The notes under the pieces are model-generated. The model had not been told where the DNA came from. It saw nothing but the letters and a program-made list of their open reading frames with translations, and ran no database searches. This document shows, in pieces, positions 1 through 9,139 of a DNA stretch of 64,000 nucleotides. The stretch spans positions 1 to 64,000 of the forward strand of contig JABACD010000015.1 of the NCBI GenBank assembly GCA_014237855.1, written 5' to 3'. The translations under genes were made by a program, and so were the position numbers. Source of the stretch: Planctomycetota bacterium. GTDB lineage: Bacteria > Planctomycetota > UBA1135 > GCA-002686595. The first letter of the stretch is position 1, and the number at the start of each line of letters is the position of its first letter.

Positions 1-1015
1 GCTTGCCCGCGCTGTTCTTGCCGGCCGCCTGCTGACCTCTCTCTTGCTGGTTCGGGGTCTTGCGTCCTTCCTGGGCTGCACGATTGTTCTTGGACCTCTC
101 GGGCGCCTGAGTTCCTTGCTTGGCCCGACCCTGCGAGGGCTTCGCCTGCTGAGACTTGCTCTTCCGTGCTCTCTTGGTGGTGGACCCCTGACCGGACACT
201 CTTCTCGTGCTCTCCCGGTTGGGCTGTCGCATGGAGATCCTTGCTGAGGCCTCCAGCGGTGCAGCGACGCTACCCACGTTGACTTGCTTGGGATGGCGCT
301 GGGACGCACCGATGCTCCAGTAGTTGCAATACTCCTGCTGAACGAGCGCGCTGGAGCTCACGATCTGGGGGGTCACCGCGATGGTGTCGCGGCCCTCTTG
401 CCACCACTTCAGCCATGCGTTGCTGTCCATCCCGTTATCCGTTCCTGTCAGGAGGGCAAGGGATGTTCGAAATTCGTCCATATGAGCTATGCGGCGTCCC
501 AGGGGGAGCCGAACCATGTAGCTCATCAGGGTCTCGAGTGACTCGCGGCTTCGCATTCGCCCAAGTCCCATGATCAATGCGCTGGTGACCTGACGATCCC
601 CGCTATCGAGAATCCTGGGGTCGATGACCGGAAGGGAGCCGTTCTGGCCTTTCTGGCAGATGGCACGAATCAGTGCTGCCGTGGTCTTCTCATCCGCCGC
701 GTTCTTACCCAGCTCCACGTGGAGGGGGCGTAGGGACGCAGGAAGAGGATTGAACCTCAGAGCCTCGATCGCCGCGAGGCGCACCGCAGGGCTCGGATCC
801 TTCATTGCCCGGGAAACCGCCTTGAGGACCTCGGGATTGGCCACGCTCCCGGACTCGGCAAGGGCTTCGACTCGCGCTTGTGAATCCTGCTGGCCGAAGG
901 CCTCCTCCAGGCGCTCCAAGGCTACCTGGTCCGGACTGCTTGGCGTTTTCTGGCCAGCCGGGTGCAGAGTGACCAAGGGTATAGACAGACCAATACTGAT
1001 CGCAGCAAACAACAT
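1..1015 (-). CDS. Secreted HEAT-repeat protein, C-terminus cut by window edge
   Basis: The minus frame is open from an ATG at 1015 to the left edge with no stop, so the C-terminus lies outside the window. The first 24 or so residues are a hydrophobic leader (MLFAAISIGLSIPLVTLHPAG). Next comes a helical HEAT/PBS-like region with the typical signature of aligned Asp-Pro, Val-Arg and Ala-Ile-Glu-Ala-Leu (residues about 35-170). After a Trp-rich stretch, the last 90 visible residues are very rich in Lys, Gln, Arg and Ser and look disordered. HEAT arrays usually mediate protein contacts, and a leader points to export. It stands alone: the next gene (1134) is divergent. No specific function is recognised. 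Confidence 0.75.
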   Translation of the reverse strand, partial: MLFAAISIGLSIPLVTLHPAGQKTPSSPDQVALERLEEAFGQQDSQARVEALAESGSVANPEVLKAVSRAMKDPSPAVRLAAIEALRFNPLPASLRPLHVELGKNAADEKTTAALIRAICQKGQNGSLPVIDPRILDSGDRQVTSALIMGLGRMRSRESLETLMSYMVRLPLGRRIAHMDEFRTSLALLTGTDNGMDSNAWLKWWQEGRDTIAVTPQIVSSSALVQQEYCNYWSIGASQRHPKQVNVGSVAAPLEASARISMRQPNRESTRRVSGQGSTTKRARKSKSQQAKPSQGRAKQGTQAPERSKNNRAAQEGRKTPNQQERGQQAAGKNSAGK

Positions 1016-1133
1016 GGAGCCAAGTGGGGGGCTAGGCTGAGGGTGGGGAATGGGGGCGACCTGTGAACAGGAGGCTGGGTACAAAAGTCTACTTGGGATT
1101 CTCGATTTCAGGGATCTCGATAGAGTTCTCACC

Positions 1134-1781
1134 ATGATTGATTTCATATCCGGACCCGTAGGGTTGCTTGAGGCCTTGTTCCACGAGCCCCAGAGCCTGG
1201 GTTCGAGCGCTACGCCACGTGCAGTCGCCGTCGTTTGTCATCCTCACCCGGTTCAGGGTGGGAGCATGCACTCAACCGTGACCTTCAAGACTGCGCGAGG
1301 TTTACAAAACGCAGGTGTTGCCTGTCTGCGAATCAACTTTCGTGGCGTCGGGAAGAGTGGCGGAGAGTACGACGGTCACGGTGGTGAAGAGGAGGATGCT
1401 CGAGCTGCACTGGACTGGCTGTTGGAGCGGTATCCAGGTGTCCCCGCATGGGGGGCAGGCTTCTCTTTCGGTTCGCGGACCATTTTCGGGCTCGCCAGAA
1501 CAGAGCCTCGCCTCGAGCGTCTGATCCTTGTCGGCTTTCCAGCACGGGTCTACCCCATCGAGGGGGTGGACAAGCTGGATCGACCGGCCCTCTTCATCTG
1601 GGGTAAGCAGGATGACTTCGGGACCCTGGCTGATCTCCGCCAGCAGTATCCGAGGCTACCCGAGTCCCTCGAGTTCCAGGAGATCGATGGCGCTGATCAC
1701 TTCTTCCGACGGTTCACGAAGGAACTCGAGGAGCAAGTTCAGGACTATGCGGAGAGAGCGCTGAGCTCCTCCTCCACCTGA
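1134..1781 (+). CDS. Alpha/beta hydrolase (dienelactone-hydrolase-like)
   Basis: A 215-residue cytoplasmic hydrolase of the short alpha/beta family typified by COG2945. The order of elements is right: an HPHPxxGG oxyanion-type segment after strand 3 (about residues 40-46), a nucleophile elbow GFSFGS near residue 112, an acidic residue in the GKQDD segment near 160, and the catalytic His in GADHFF near 190. I chose the ATG at 1134 because homologues begin just before the first strand; an upstream in-frame ATG at 1050 would add 28 poorly protein-like residues. It is monocistronic, divergent from the HEAT gene and convergent with the CoA-transferase gene. The substrate cannot be predicted; an esterase or thioesterase is likely. 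Confidence 0.8.
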   Translation: MIDFISGPVGLLEALFHEPQSLGSSATPRAVAVVCHPHPVQGGSMHSTVTFKTARGLQNAGVACLRINFRGVGKSGGEYDGHGGEEEDARAALDWLLERYPGVPAWGAGFSFGSRTIFGLARTEPRLERLILVGFPARVYPIEGVDKLDRPALFIWGKQDDFGTLADLRQQYPRLPESLEFQEIDGADHFFRRFTKELEEQVQDYAERALSSSST

Positions 1782-1847
1782 GCGGAGCCGGATGGCTGAA
1801 TCGAGGAGAGCACCGTGAAGGCCAGGATCGGGGGCCAGGCTGATCAC

Positions 1848-3821
1848 TCAGCGGTCCTTGAGGTCGCTCCGTGCGCATCTGGCCAGGGCAAGACGCAGGG
1901 TACGCCTTGCCAATCGAGACGACAGGCTGCCCCTCTCCATGAAGCCCATGCGCTCGAGTTCCTGGGAGAAGGCTGGCGACCTGGAGAGGAGGGCAGCAGC
2001 CAGCAACCGTAGCTTGCCCAGCGGCCTGGCTGACGCGGACTTCATCCATTGCAGTGCGGGGACCAAGCGCCTCTCCACCTCGGTGAAGTCGCAGCCATGG
2101 GGGTAGTCCGGGAGCCTACCGGTGGCACGCATTGGACGGAGGCGATGATGCAAGGCCAGGGGAGTGTTGGGGGTGATGTCAGGGGGGATGACGAAGCCTG
2201 AGTCCAGCTTTCCAGCAGCCTTGGCTTGCTCGACGAGCTCCTCCTGGAACTCCTCAGCAGTGAGGGCGAGCATCGACTTGATGCACTGCTCATCGCACTG
2301 GTCGCGCAAGTCGGCCACCCCGTACTCGGTAATCGCGATGTCTCTTAGGTGTCGGGGGATGGTGCAGTTCCCGTATTGCCAGCGGATACTCGAAGTGAGA
2401 GCGGCGCCCGCGCCGTGTGTCGAGCGAAACATGAGCGCCGAGCGTGAGTCCTGAAGGGTGTGTGCCATGGCGACGAAGTTGTACTGGCCACCGACCCCAG
2501 AGACGACCCGACCATCCTCGAGGGTGTCGGAGGCTGCGGACCCCAGCGCGGTCATGACCATGCATGTGTTGAAGAACCGGGCATCTCGTCTCTGAGCCCG
2601 CTCGAGCCGCTCATTGCCGCCGTACAGCTGGTTGATGTGCGAGACCCTGGTCATGCCTACCTTGCCGCGATCTTCCGGGGGAGGATTTCGCAACCACTCG
2701 TAGAGATCAACGGAGCCCAGGTAGAAGGCGCCATCGAGGAAGTGGCCGGCACTCTCGAGGAGCTCCCGGTCTTGCGTGGTGGGGGTTCCCGCGTTCAGGC
2801 GCTCCATCGCGTCGGCGTCCTCGACGACCTGCCGCTTGAGGACTCCAGCAGCACGTAACACTCGAAACGCATCATTCACCATCTCGCTAGCGCCGTAGAG
2901 GCCTAGCTCGAAGGGGCCTGTTCCTCCAATCTCACGCACGAGCTCGCTCTGGGCGTAGCCTGGCTCCAGGGTCTCCAGGAGCTTCAAGTACTCGGCGTTG
3001 TCGGTGTGCCTGAGGATCAGTGCCTGGGCGAGTGCATCGGATAGCGTGCCGATACCAATTTGAAGGGTGCCACCATCACGGACCAGAGCGCTGGCGTAGA
3101 TACCGATTGCGTAGTCCGCATCGCTCACCGGACCTCGCGGCAAGGCGAAGAGTCGAGCCGAATCGCGTGGTAGGTCGATGACGAGGTCGAAGTAGTCGGC
3201 GGGCACCTCAGCGCTTCCGCCGATGTAGGGCAGCTCTGGGTCGACCTCGGCCACGAGGCAGGGCCGAGGCTTGCCGAGACGCGCGATCTCGTCGATCAGA
3301 TCGAGCGTCAGATCAGGGTTACAGCTGAGGCTCAATCGTCCACCGTCGCCACGAGCCACTTTTTGGACCAGCCCTCCGATGCCCTGTCGGGCCAGGCCTC
3401 GCGCCACATGCGTGTAGTTGACACTTGCGTAGCCTTGTTGCGCCTGCTTCGAGGCCAGCATGGAGCCTGAAGCCATGTAGAACTCCTCATGCCTCATGTT
3501 TGCTGGGAGCGCATCCTGAGCGAGGGCTTTGGCGTACTCCAGGACCTCGAAGTCGAGGCCGAAGAAGCGCTCGGAGAACGGATTGAGGAATCGAGCTGCG
3601 AGCTCTCCCTTGGCTGTCGGTGGAGAGAGGGAGAGCGCCGTGAAGACCTTGAGCTTCAGCGAAGGGTCCCGCTTCACACGGTGGAACAGCGCGTTGAGGA
3701 GTCGGTGGGGCTTGCCCAGGGCCAAGGGAGCTGCGACACGCAAATCCGGGCCGGCCCTGGATACCAGGAGTTCCACTGCGCTGGACAGCTCATCTCCAGG
3801 ATCTTGCTGGTACTGGTCCAT
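1848..3821 (-). CDS. Acetyl-CoA hydrolase/CoA-transferase family protein
   Basis: A protein of about 657 residues whose C-terminal half matches the acetyl-CoA hydrolase/transferase C-terminal domain. Visible signatures are a GASEM segment carrying the candidate active-site Glu (about residue 315), a GVGGQYNF glycine loop and an EYGVADLR segment. The family either hydrolyses acyl-CoA or moves CoA between carboxylic acids through a glutamyl-CoA thioester. It is longer than the usual 430-550 residues, owing to an N-terminal extension and a basic helical tail of about 60 residues. A GTG at 3845 would add eight residues; I preferred the ATG at 3821. It is convergent with the hydrolase gene at 1134. 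The acyl substrate is unknown. Confidence 0.8.
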   Translation of the reverse strand: MDQYQQDPGDELSSAVELLVSRAGPDLRVAAPLALGKPHRLLNALFHRVKRDPSLKLKVFTALSLSPPTAKGELAARFLNPFSERFFGLDFEVLEYAKALAQDALPANMRHEEFYMASGSMLASKQAQQGYASVNYTHVARGLARQGIGGLVQKVARGDGGRLSLSCNPDLTLDLIDEIARLGKPRPCLVAEVDPELPYIGGSAEVPADYFDLVIDLPRDSARLFALPRGPVSDADYAIGIYASALVRDGGTLQIGIGTLSDALAQALILRHTDNAEYLKLLETLEPGYAQSELVREIGGTGPFELGLYGASEMVNDAFRVLRAAGVLKRQVVEDADAMERLNAGTPTTQDRELLESAGHFLDGAFYLGSVDLYEWLRNPPPEDRGKVGMTRVSHINQLYGGNERLERAQRRDARFFNTCMVMTALGSAASDTLEDGRVVSGVGGQYNFVAMAHTLQDSRSALMFRSTHGAGAALTSSIRWQYGNCTIPRHLRDIAITEYGVADLRDQCDEQCIKSMLALTAEEFQEELVEQAKAAGKLDSGFVIPPDITPNTPLALHHRLRPMRATGRLPDYPHGCDFTEVERRLVPALQWMKSASARPLGKLRLLAAALLSRSPAFSQELERMGFMERGSLSSRLARRTLRLALARCARSDLKDR

Positions 3822-4276
3822 GCCAGGAGTATTGCACGCTCGCACGCGGATTTCGGCCTCAGAGTCCAGCCTGGGGCTCCTGTGATGGAGGCGAGGCGGG
3901 AGTGAGCCCCTCGGGCAGCAGCTGGAGGAACCCCAGGGGGCCGGCGGGCAGTCGGGTCCGCCGAGGACAAGATTGAGATGACCCGCGCGGCCAGGCTGCA
4001 GGCCGCGTCCAGCTCTTCACCTGGTCGTGGCAGCGGTAAGCATCAGCTCCGGTCGTTTTCACCTCATTGCCAGGGGGAGGAGAGTCGTGGAGTCGGGCTG
4101 AACAGGTAGCAACCTCGGAGATGTTCGGAAGCCTTGAGTTTCCCAGCTTGGACGGCAGGGTCGCGATCTAGGGTTCAATCCTTACCATTCACGCTCCTCT
4201 CGCCATAATCGAGCCTTCCCTCTCGAATCATTGGAGCCCCGCGGCTCTCTCGAGACTTCATCCCACTCGTCCCCCG
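3822..4276. other. Intergenic, no gene seen
   Basis: About 455 bases separate two divergent genes. Open frames here (for example 3859-4062 on the minus strand) have no family resemblance, no hydrophobic leader and no plausible ribosome-binding site. I see no RNA gene or strong hairpin. The stretch presumably holds the promoters of both flanking genes. Confidence 0.5.
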
Positions 4277-5665
4277 ATGATCTTCACCAGCTACGAGTAC
4301 CTGATCTTCATCGTGCTGGTGTTCAGCCTTTACTGGGCTGTTCGGGATCGCCTCATTCAGAACGTCCTGATCCTGGTCGCCAGCTACCTCTTCTACGGCT
4401 GGATCCATCCCTGGTTCTGCTCTCTGATCGCAGTCTCCACGGTGGTGGACTACTTCGCGGGACGGGGCATGCGCCGAAATCCAGGACAGAAGCGTGTGTG
4501 GCTCATCGTGAGCCTGGTCGTGAACCTGGGCATGCTGGGGGTCTTCAAGTACTTCAATTTCTTTGCCGACAGCATCACCGCTCTGGCTGGTGAGTTCGGA
4601 CTGGCGCTGGATCCGGTCACGACTCGCATCCTCTTGCCCGTAGGGATCTCCTTCTACACCTTCCAGACCCTCAGCTACACGATCGATATCTATCAGGGCA
4701 AGCTAGAGCCGCGCAGGAGCTTCCTGGACTTCGCGGTCTTCGTCTCATTCTTCCCGCAGCTGGTGGCCGGTCCGATCGAGCGCGCACGGCACTTCTTGCC
4801 GCAGGTTGAGAAGGCCCGAGTCTGGTGCACAGACCGCTTTCTCCAGGCGGTACCCCTGATCATTATTGGTTACCTGAAGAAGCTTGTGGTCGCCGACAAC
4901 GTGGCGGTGGTGGTCGACAAGATCTTCATGCTCGAGAGCCCCTCGTTCGCGCTCTTGGCCGTCGGTAGCCTGGCATTTGCCGTCCAGATCTATGCAGACT
5001 TCTCTGCCTACACGGATATCGCGCGGGGATCGGCCAAGTTGATCGGCTTTGAGCTCATCGAGAACTTCAACTCTCCATACGTGGCCATCTCGCCGTCGGA
5101 CTTCTGGCGCCGCTGGCATATCTCGTTCTCGACCTGGATTCGCGACTACCTCTACATCCCGATGGGAGGATCGAGGGTCAAGACGAAGCTGGGCATGCTG
5201 GCCGTGCTGCTGGGGTCGATGGGACTCAGTGGTCTCTGGCATGGCGCGGCCTGGAATTTCGTCGCCTGGGGGATCTATCACGCCCTCTTGCTGTTCGCCT
5301 GGAGATTGCTGGGCTTCAGTGGACACTGGAAACCGACCTCGCGGATCAGTCACGCCATTGCCTGGAGCTCGATGTTCAGCTTCACCCTGATCGGTTGGAC
5401 CATCTTCCGCGCATCGAGTCTGGGATGGCTACTGGAGACCTTCAATGGCATGAGCCTGCTAGGCTCCAGGGATACGATTCTCACGACTCTCTACTGCCTG
5501 TGCACGGTTGGCCTGTACAGTCTCGCGATGATCCTGCCCTGGCCGATCCTCCGCGATAGTGCCCGACTACGACCGGTGTCAGCGGTTTCACTGGGGCTCT
5601 CGCTGGTTGCAATCGCGCTGTTTGCCCGGGAAGGTTCGCAGGACTTCATCTACTTCCAGTTCTGA
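4277..5665 (+). CDS. MBOAT-family O-acyltransferase, AlgI-like
   Basis: A 462-residue integral membrane protein of the membrane-bound O-acyltransferase family. AlgI-type members pass an acetyl group across the inner membrane for O-acetylation of exported polysaccharides. The start MIFTSYEYLIF is the standard AlgI-like start. Many hydrophobic helices follow, then the family's WHISFSTWIRDYLYIPMGG segment (about residues 280-298) and the conserved active-site His in GLWHGAAWNF (about residue 321). The stop overlaps the next start by one base (TGATG), so it is translationally coupled to the SGNH-like gene, the usual arrangement for a membrane transferase and its exported partner. No polysaccharide polymerase lies nearby, so the acceptor is unknown. 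Confidence 0.9.
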   Translation: MIFTSYEYLIFIVLVFSLYWAVRDRLIQNVLILVASYLFYGWIHPWFCSLIAVSTVVDYFAGRGMRRNPGQKRVWLIVSLVVNLGMLGVFKYFNFFADSITALAGEFGLALDPVTTRILLPVGISFYTFQTLSYTIDIYQGKLEPRRSFLDFAVFVSFFPQLVAGPIERARHFLPQVEKARVWCTDRFLQAVPLIIIGYLKKLVVADNVAVVVDKIFMLESPSFALLAVGSLAFAVQIYADFSAYTDIARGSAKLIGFELIENFNSPYVAISPSDFWRRWHISFSTWIRDYLYIPMGGSRVKTKLGMLAVLLGSMGLSGLWHGAAWNFVAWGIYHALLLFAWRLLGFSGHWKPTSRISHAIAWSSMFSFTLIGWTIFRASSLGWLLETFNGMSLLGSRDTILTTLYCLCTVGLYSLAMILPWPILRDSARLRPVSAVSLGLSLVAIALFAREGSQDFIYFQF

Positions 5666-6765
5666 TGCGATCATTCCATCCTCTCGAATTGGTAGGCGCG
5701 CTCGTCGTGTTTTCGCTGTCGAGTCTCTACCTCGGCCAGAAGTGCGACGATTACTTCGTGGCAAGAGAAGCGGAAGGGGTCGAGGGGGCTGCCGTCACCA
5801 CGAGGAGGATGTCCAAGAGCTACGAGCTCTCCAGGCCGGAACTCGTGGTCTTGGGGAATTCGATTCTCGAGGCAGGGGTCAATCGCAAGCAGCTTCGGAA
5901 CACCGTGGGCCTGCGTACCTTCTTGGCGCCGGTGCGTGGCTCCGCGTCTGCACTGTGGTACGCCTACTTGAAGTATGAGGTTCTCGCGAAGGAGCAGAAG
6001 CCAAAGTACGTGGTCATACTGTTCCGTGACATTCTCCTCACGTTCCCGACATATCGAACGGAATGGCGGTATCAGGGCATGATCAGAGCTCTGGCTGGGG
6101 ATGACCCTCTGATGAAGGAGCTCGTCTTCAGCTCCTCCTCTGACCCGATCACTCAGCTTCTGGATGACAACTGGCCCCTGTATCGATCCCGCGACCAGGT
6201 CCGCGAAGTTGTGGAGCTGACCGCGCGCGAGAAGCTGTTGGAGAATCTTCCGGGGGTCGAGCGGGCGGATGTCGTGAGAGCTGTGGGGCGTACTTTTTCT
6301 CCCAAGAATTTCGACCAGGAGCTGGCCACGCTGGAAGAGGAAGATGCGGGGATCTCAAAGGACTTCTTGCCCTACTTCGACTTCGACGCACACGTGGAGG
6401 ACTCGTTTCTTCCGGCGATGATTGACCTTTGCCAAGAGGCTGGTGTTGAGCTGATCTTGGTCCGCGCTCCGGCACGCCGGGACCTACCGGAGCTGCTGGC
6501 GCAAAAGGAGCTTCCCCGGTACGCGAGGGAGCTCCTTCCCGACTACCTGGCCAAGCTGACCGCATACCTGGAGCAGCGCGAGGTCACCTTCATTGACTTC
6601 CATGGGGAGCCAGAGCTACGTGATGCGCACTTCGGCATTGGGGATCACATGAATCTGGAGATAGGCCAACCGCTCTTCACAGGGCTTCTGGGCGAGCGGC
6701 TGCTCGAAGTCGGGGTTGGAATGAGGGATCGGTGGAGTGACCCAGACAAGGCCGACCAGGAGTAG
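5665..6765 (+). CDS. Membrane-anchored SGNH-hydrolase-like acetyltransferase partner
   Basis: A 366-residue protein with one N-terminal transmembrane anchor (about residues 8-24) and a soluble domain facing outward. The SGNH nucleophile motif is visible as LGNS with Ser66, and the C-terminal block as GDHMN with His328, matching the AlgJ/AlgX/DltD-type fold. These proteins receive acyl groups from an MBOAT partner and transfer them to a polymer. It starts on the A of the preceding stop, so the two genes form a unit. The usual Asp three residues before the His is not clear; Asp327 is directly adjacent. The region between the motifs is divergent, so the exact subfamily is uncertain. Confidence 0.7.
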   Translation: MRSFHPLELVGALVVFSLSSLYLGQKCDDYFVAREAEGVEGAAVTTRRMSKSYELSRPELVVLGNSILEAGVNRKQLRNTVGLRTFLAPVRGSASALWYAYLKYEVLAKEQKPKYVVILFRDILLTFPTYRTEWRYQGMIRALAGDDPLMKELVFSSSSDPITQLLDDNWPLYRSRDQVREVVELTAREKLLENLPGVERADVVRAVGRTFSPKNFDQELATLEEEDAGISKDFLPYFDFDAHVEDSFLPAMIDLCQEAGVELILVRAPARRDLPELLAQKELPRYARELLPDYLAKLTAYLEQREVTFIDFHGEPELRDAHFGIGDHMNLEIGQPLFTGLLGERLLEVGVGMRDRWSDPDKADQE

Positions 6766-7116
6766 AATTTTCGAGCATCACCCAGCTACGACCCGCAGAC
6801 CGGTCCTCCCAGGGCATCAGGGGCTGGGGTAATGGACTGCTGGTGGTGCGCCTCAGCGGAGATGCGTGGCCAGCGGGTTGATTCGTGCTGAACTGGGCAA
6901 TCCGGGCACTCATCAGGGATGGCTTGGGCGTGAGTTTTCGTTCTGGAATCGAACTTGGGAGCTTATACACACGACCTGAACCCTTGGTTCTCGCCGAATC
7001 CCTTCTAATGAACAGGCCGCACAGTTGATCCACCTTCCGTCGGCCTGATGAAATAGTCACCGGCCTGCGTAGCAACGAATCCAATCAGTCTAATTCTCAA
7101 CTCCTCGGCTTCGACC
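6766..7116. other. Intergenic, no gene seen
   Basis: About 350 bases between the acyltransferase pair and a secreted protein. I see no open frame with protein-like composition, no tRNA and no convincing hairpin. It probably contains the terminator region of the upstream pair and the promoter of the downstream gene. Confidence 0.45.
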
Positions 7117-8607
7117 ATGTTCTCAACGCTACTGCTCAGTGCTCTCGTCGCCACGAGCGCACCGATCGAACTCGCCTCGACAAACTCCCTCTACACCGTA
7201 GCTCAGGCTGCGGATCACGACGCCGAAATTGATGCAGCCGGCGATGACGTGGAGAAGATCCTTGAACTGGGGCGATCCTGGAAGTCGGCCCGCAAGTCGG
7301 CCGCGGCCAAGGCTGCCTTCTTACGCGTACTCGAGCTGGACCCCGAGAACGAAGAAGCCCACAAGGGCCTCCGTCACCATTTCTATGCTGGTCAGTGGTT
7401 CACTTCCTACTCCGCACTCTCGAAGTACAAGCGAGCAGAATCGGAGGAGATGAAGGCCAAGGGGCTCTCGCGCCTGGGAGATGAATGGGTGCCAACCGCC
7501 GACCTGCCATTCCTGAAGATGGGATGGGCGAAGGATGAGAGTGGGAACTGGGTAGATCCCTTCCGGCTCCAGATTGCAGAGTACGAGGCAGCCATGGCGG
7601 AAGAAGGCCGAGAGCTTCGTGCGGAGGACTCCAGTTGGATTCACCCCGATGACTTCGACAAGTGGAGTGAAGGTCTTTGGAAGTGCGGCGATGAGTGGGT
7701 CAGCCTGAGTGAGGCGAATGCCTTTCATTCGAAACTTGGCCAGTGGTGGCAAGCCCGCGGTGAGCGATTCGAGCTACTTACCACCTGTGACATGGAGGTC
7801 TTGCTCTGGGCGCGCTGGCACGCGGATCAGGCCTATGGCGATCTGTCTCGAGTCTTCGGCCTACAACCCAGCTACCGGCCGATGCTGGTCTTGATGCGAA
7901 ACATCGAGCAGTTCAATACCTTTGCTGCAGGTAGCCAGGCGGACTCTTTTCCGGCTGCTGAGAGCAGCGGCTACTCTTCCCTGCACAATGCTTACTTCGC
8001 TGATTCCTGGTTCGATCCGCGCACGACGCCTCCCCGTTTCCTTGGCACCGGCGTGGGGTACTGGGACGCCTCTGATGAGAAGGTTGGACCCTTCGGCAAG
8101 CACTCGGTTCGGCACGCTGCGGGCCTGGCCTACGCAGAGGCGATTGCCCCGAGCCTGAACACCCTGGGGGCTGCCCTGGCAGCAAGCGCGCCGATCAACC
8201 TCGACGAATTCTGGGCCGAGAAGCCGATTCCGCGCTGGCTGTTCTACGGAGCAGCGGCATTCGCGGAGCGCTACTACAAGGATGTCCAGGGTGAAGGGGA
8301 CCCGATGAAGTATCGCGCCTGGTCCATAGCAAACCTGCGCTCGGGAGGGGATCTGGACTCCCTCGAGTCAATCTTCGCCTTCAATCTCAGCTTGGAAAAT
8401 ATCGGCCCGTCGACACGGCTGATCAATGAAGCTGGCCTGGTCGTTTCATTCATTGTTGATGGTGGGTGCGGCCCGGTCATCGAAGCTCATCGTGCCTTCA
8501 AGTCAGCGCTCAAGAAGGGGAGTGGTGCCAGAGAGGCTGTCGTTGCCCTGCAGAAAGCAGTCATCGACAACAAGGAGGCCTTCGAGAAGTACGTGGAGAG
8601 CAATTGA
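7117..8607 (+). CDS. Secreted TPR-containing protein, DUF1570-like
   Basis: A 496-residue protein with a leader (MFSTLLLSALVATSAPIELA) and a TPR-like segment at about residues 45-95 (AKAAFLRVLELDPENEEAHKG). Two W-rich repeats follow around DEWVPTADLPF and DEWVSLSEANAF. The C-terminal half (about 220-480) has the layout of planctomycetal DUF1570 proteins, which normally carry an HExxH zinc-peptidase motif. Here the corresponding place reads HSVRHAAGLAYAEA, with no HExxH, so peptidase activity is doubtful. It is monocistronic, followed by yjbQ. Its role is unknown; an envelope or periplasmic scaffold is a guess. Confidence 0.65.
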   Translation: MFSTLLLSALVATSAPIELASTNSLYTVAQAADHDAEIDAAGDDVEKILELGRSWKSARKSAAAKAAFLRVLELDPENEEAHKGLRHHFYAGQWFTSYSALSKYKRAESEEMKAKGLSRLGDEWVPTADLPFLKMGWAKDESGNWVDPFRLQIAEYEAAMAEEGRELRAEDSSWIHPDDFDKWSEGLWKCGDEWVSLSEANAFHSKLGQWWQARGERFELLTTCDMEVLLWARWHADQAYGDLSRVFGLQPSYRPMLVLMRNIEQFNTFAAGSQADSFPAAESSGYSSLHNAYFADSWFDPRTTPPRFLGTGVGYWDASDEKVGPFGKHSVRHAAGLAYAEAIAPSLNTLGAALAASAPINLDEFWAEKPIPRWLFYGAAAFAERYYKDVQGEGDPMKYRAWSIANLRSGGDLDSLESIFAFNLSLENIGPSTRLINEAGLVVSFIVDGGCGPVIEAHRAFKSALKKGSGAREAVVALQKAVIDNKEAFEKYVESN

Positions 8608-8722
8608 GGATTCGGCAGCGCTGAGGCTCGCGGTTCGGTTGAGGCAGGCCACTGCTGACATCGAACCGCTGTCTCTTGAGGAGAGGGATTTCGCGACCAG
8701 GATTCGCTAGGCTCCACCCTGC

Positions 8723-9136
8723 ATGCTCGTCCAATCCCAGATTCAGCTGCAAACCTCCGGGCGCGGTACTCACGACATCACTGCCGAGGTCAATGAGCAT
8801 GTCCGGCGGTCGCAGGTGACAGAGGGACTCTGCACCGTCTTCGTGCAGCACACCAGCGCCTCCCTGGTGATCTGTGAGAACGCGGATCCTGACGTCCGCA
8901 CGGACCTGGAGGCCTGGCTCTCACGGGCGGTGCCAGATGGAGACCCGCTCTTCGTTCATACGTCCGAAGGATCAGATGACATGCCTGCCCACGTACGCTC
9001 CACACTGACATCGACCTCGATCGGCATTCCGATCACGTCGGGTGGTCTGGCTCTTGGGACCTGGCAGGGGCTCTACCTCTACGAGCACAGACACCTCGGT
9101 CACAGTCGACGCATCAGGCTCACGATTCTGGGCTGA
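8723..9136 (+). CDS. yjbQ: YjbQ family protein (UPF0047)
   Basis: A 137-residue single-domain protein matching the YjbQ/UPF0047 family over its full length: the VFVQHTSASLVICENADPD segment (about residues 37-55), the DMPAHVRSTL segment with conserved His (about 87-96), and a C-terminal LGTWQGLYLYEHRH block with clustered His residues. Family members have a weak thiamine-phosphate synthase activity in vitro, but their physiological role is unsettled. A TAGGCT hexamer lies only nine bases before the ATG, so the transcript may have almost no leader. The gene is convergent with the MFS transporter, only three bases separating the stops. Confidence 0.9.
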   Translation: MLVQSQIQLQTSGRGTHDITAEVNEHVRRSQVTEGLCTVFVQHTSASLVICENADPDVRTDLEAWLSRAVPDGDPLFVHTSEGSDDMPAHVRSTLTSTSIGIPITSGGLALGTWQGLYLYEHRHLGHSRRIRLTILG

Positions 9137-9139
9137 AGG

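Noticed and set aside
3859..4062. Small minus-strand frame upstream of the CoA-transferase gene
   Set aside because: Low-complexity Pro/Arg-rich translation without family, leader or ribosome-binding site.
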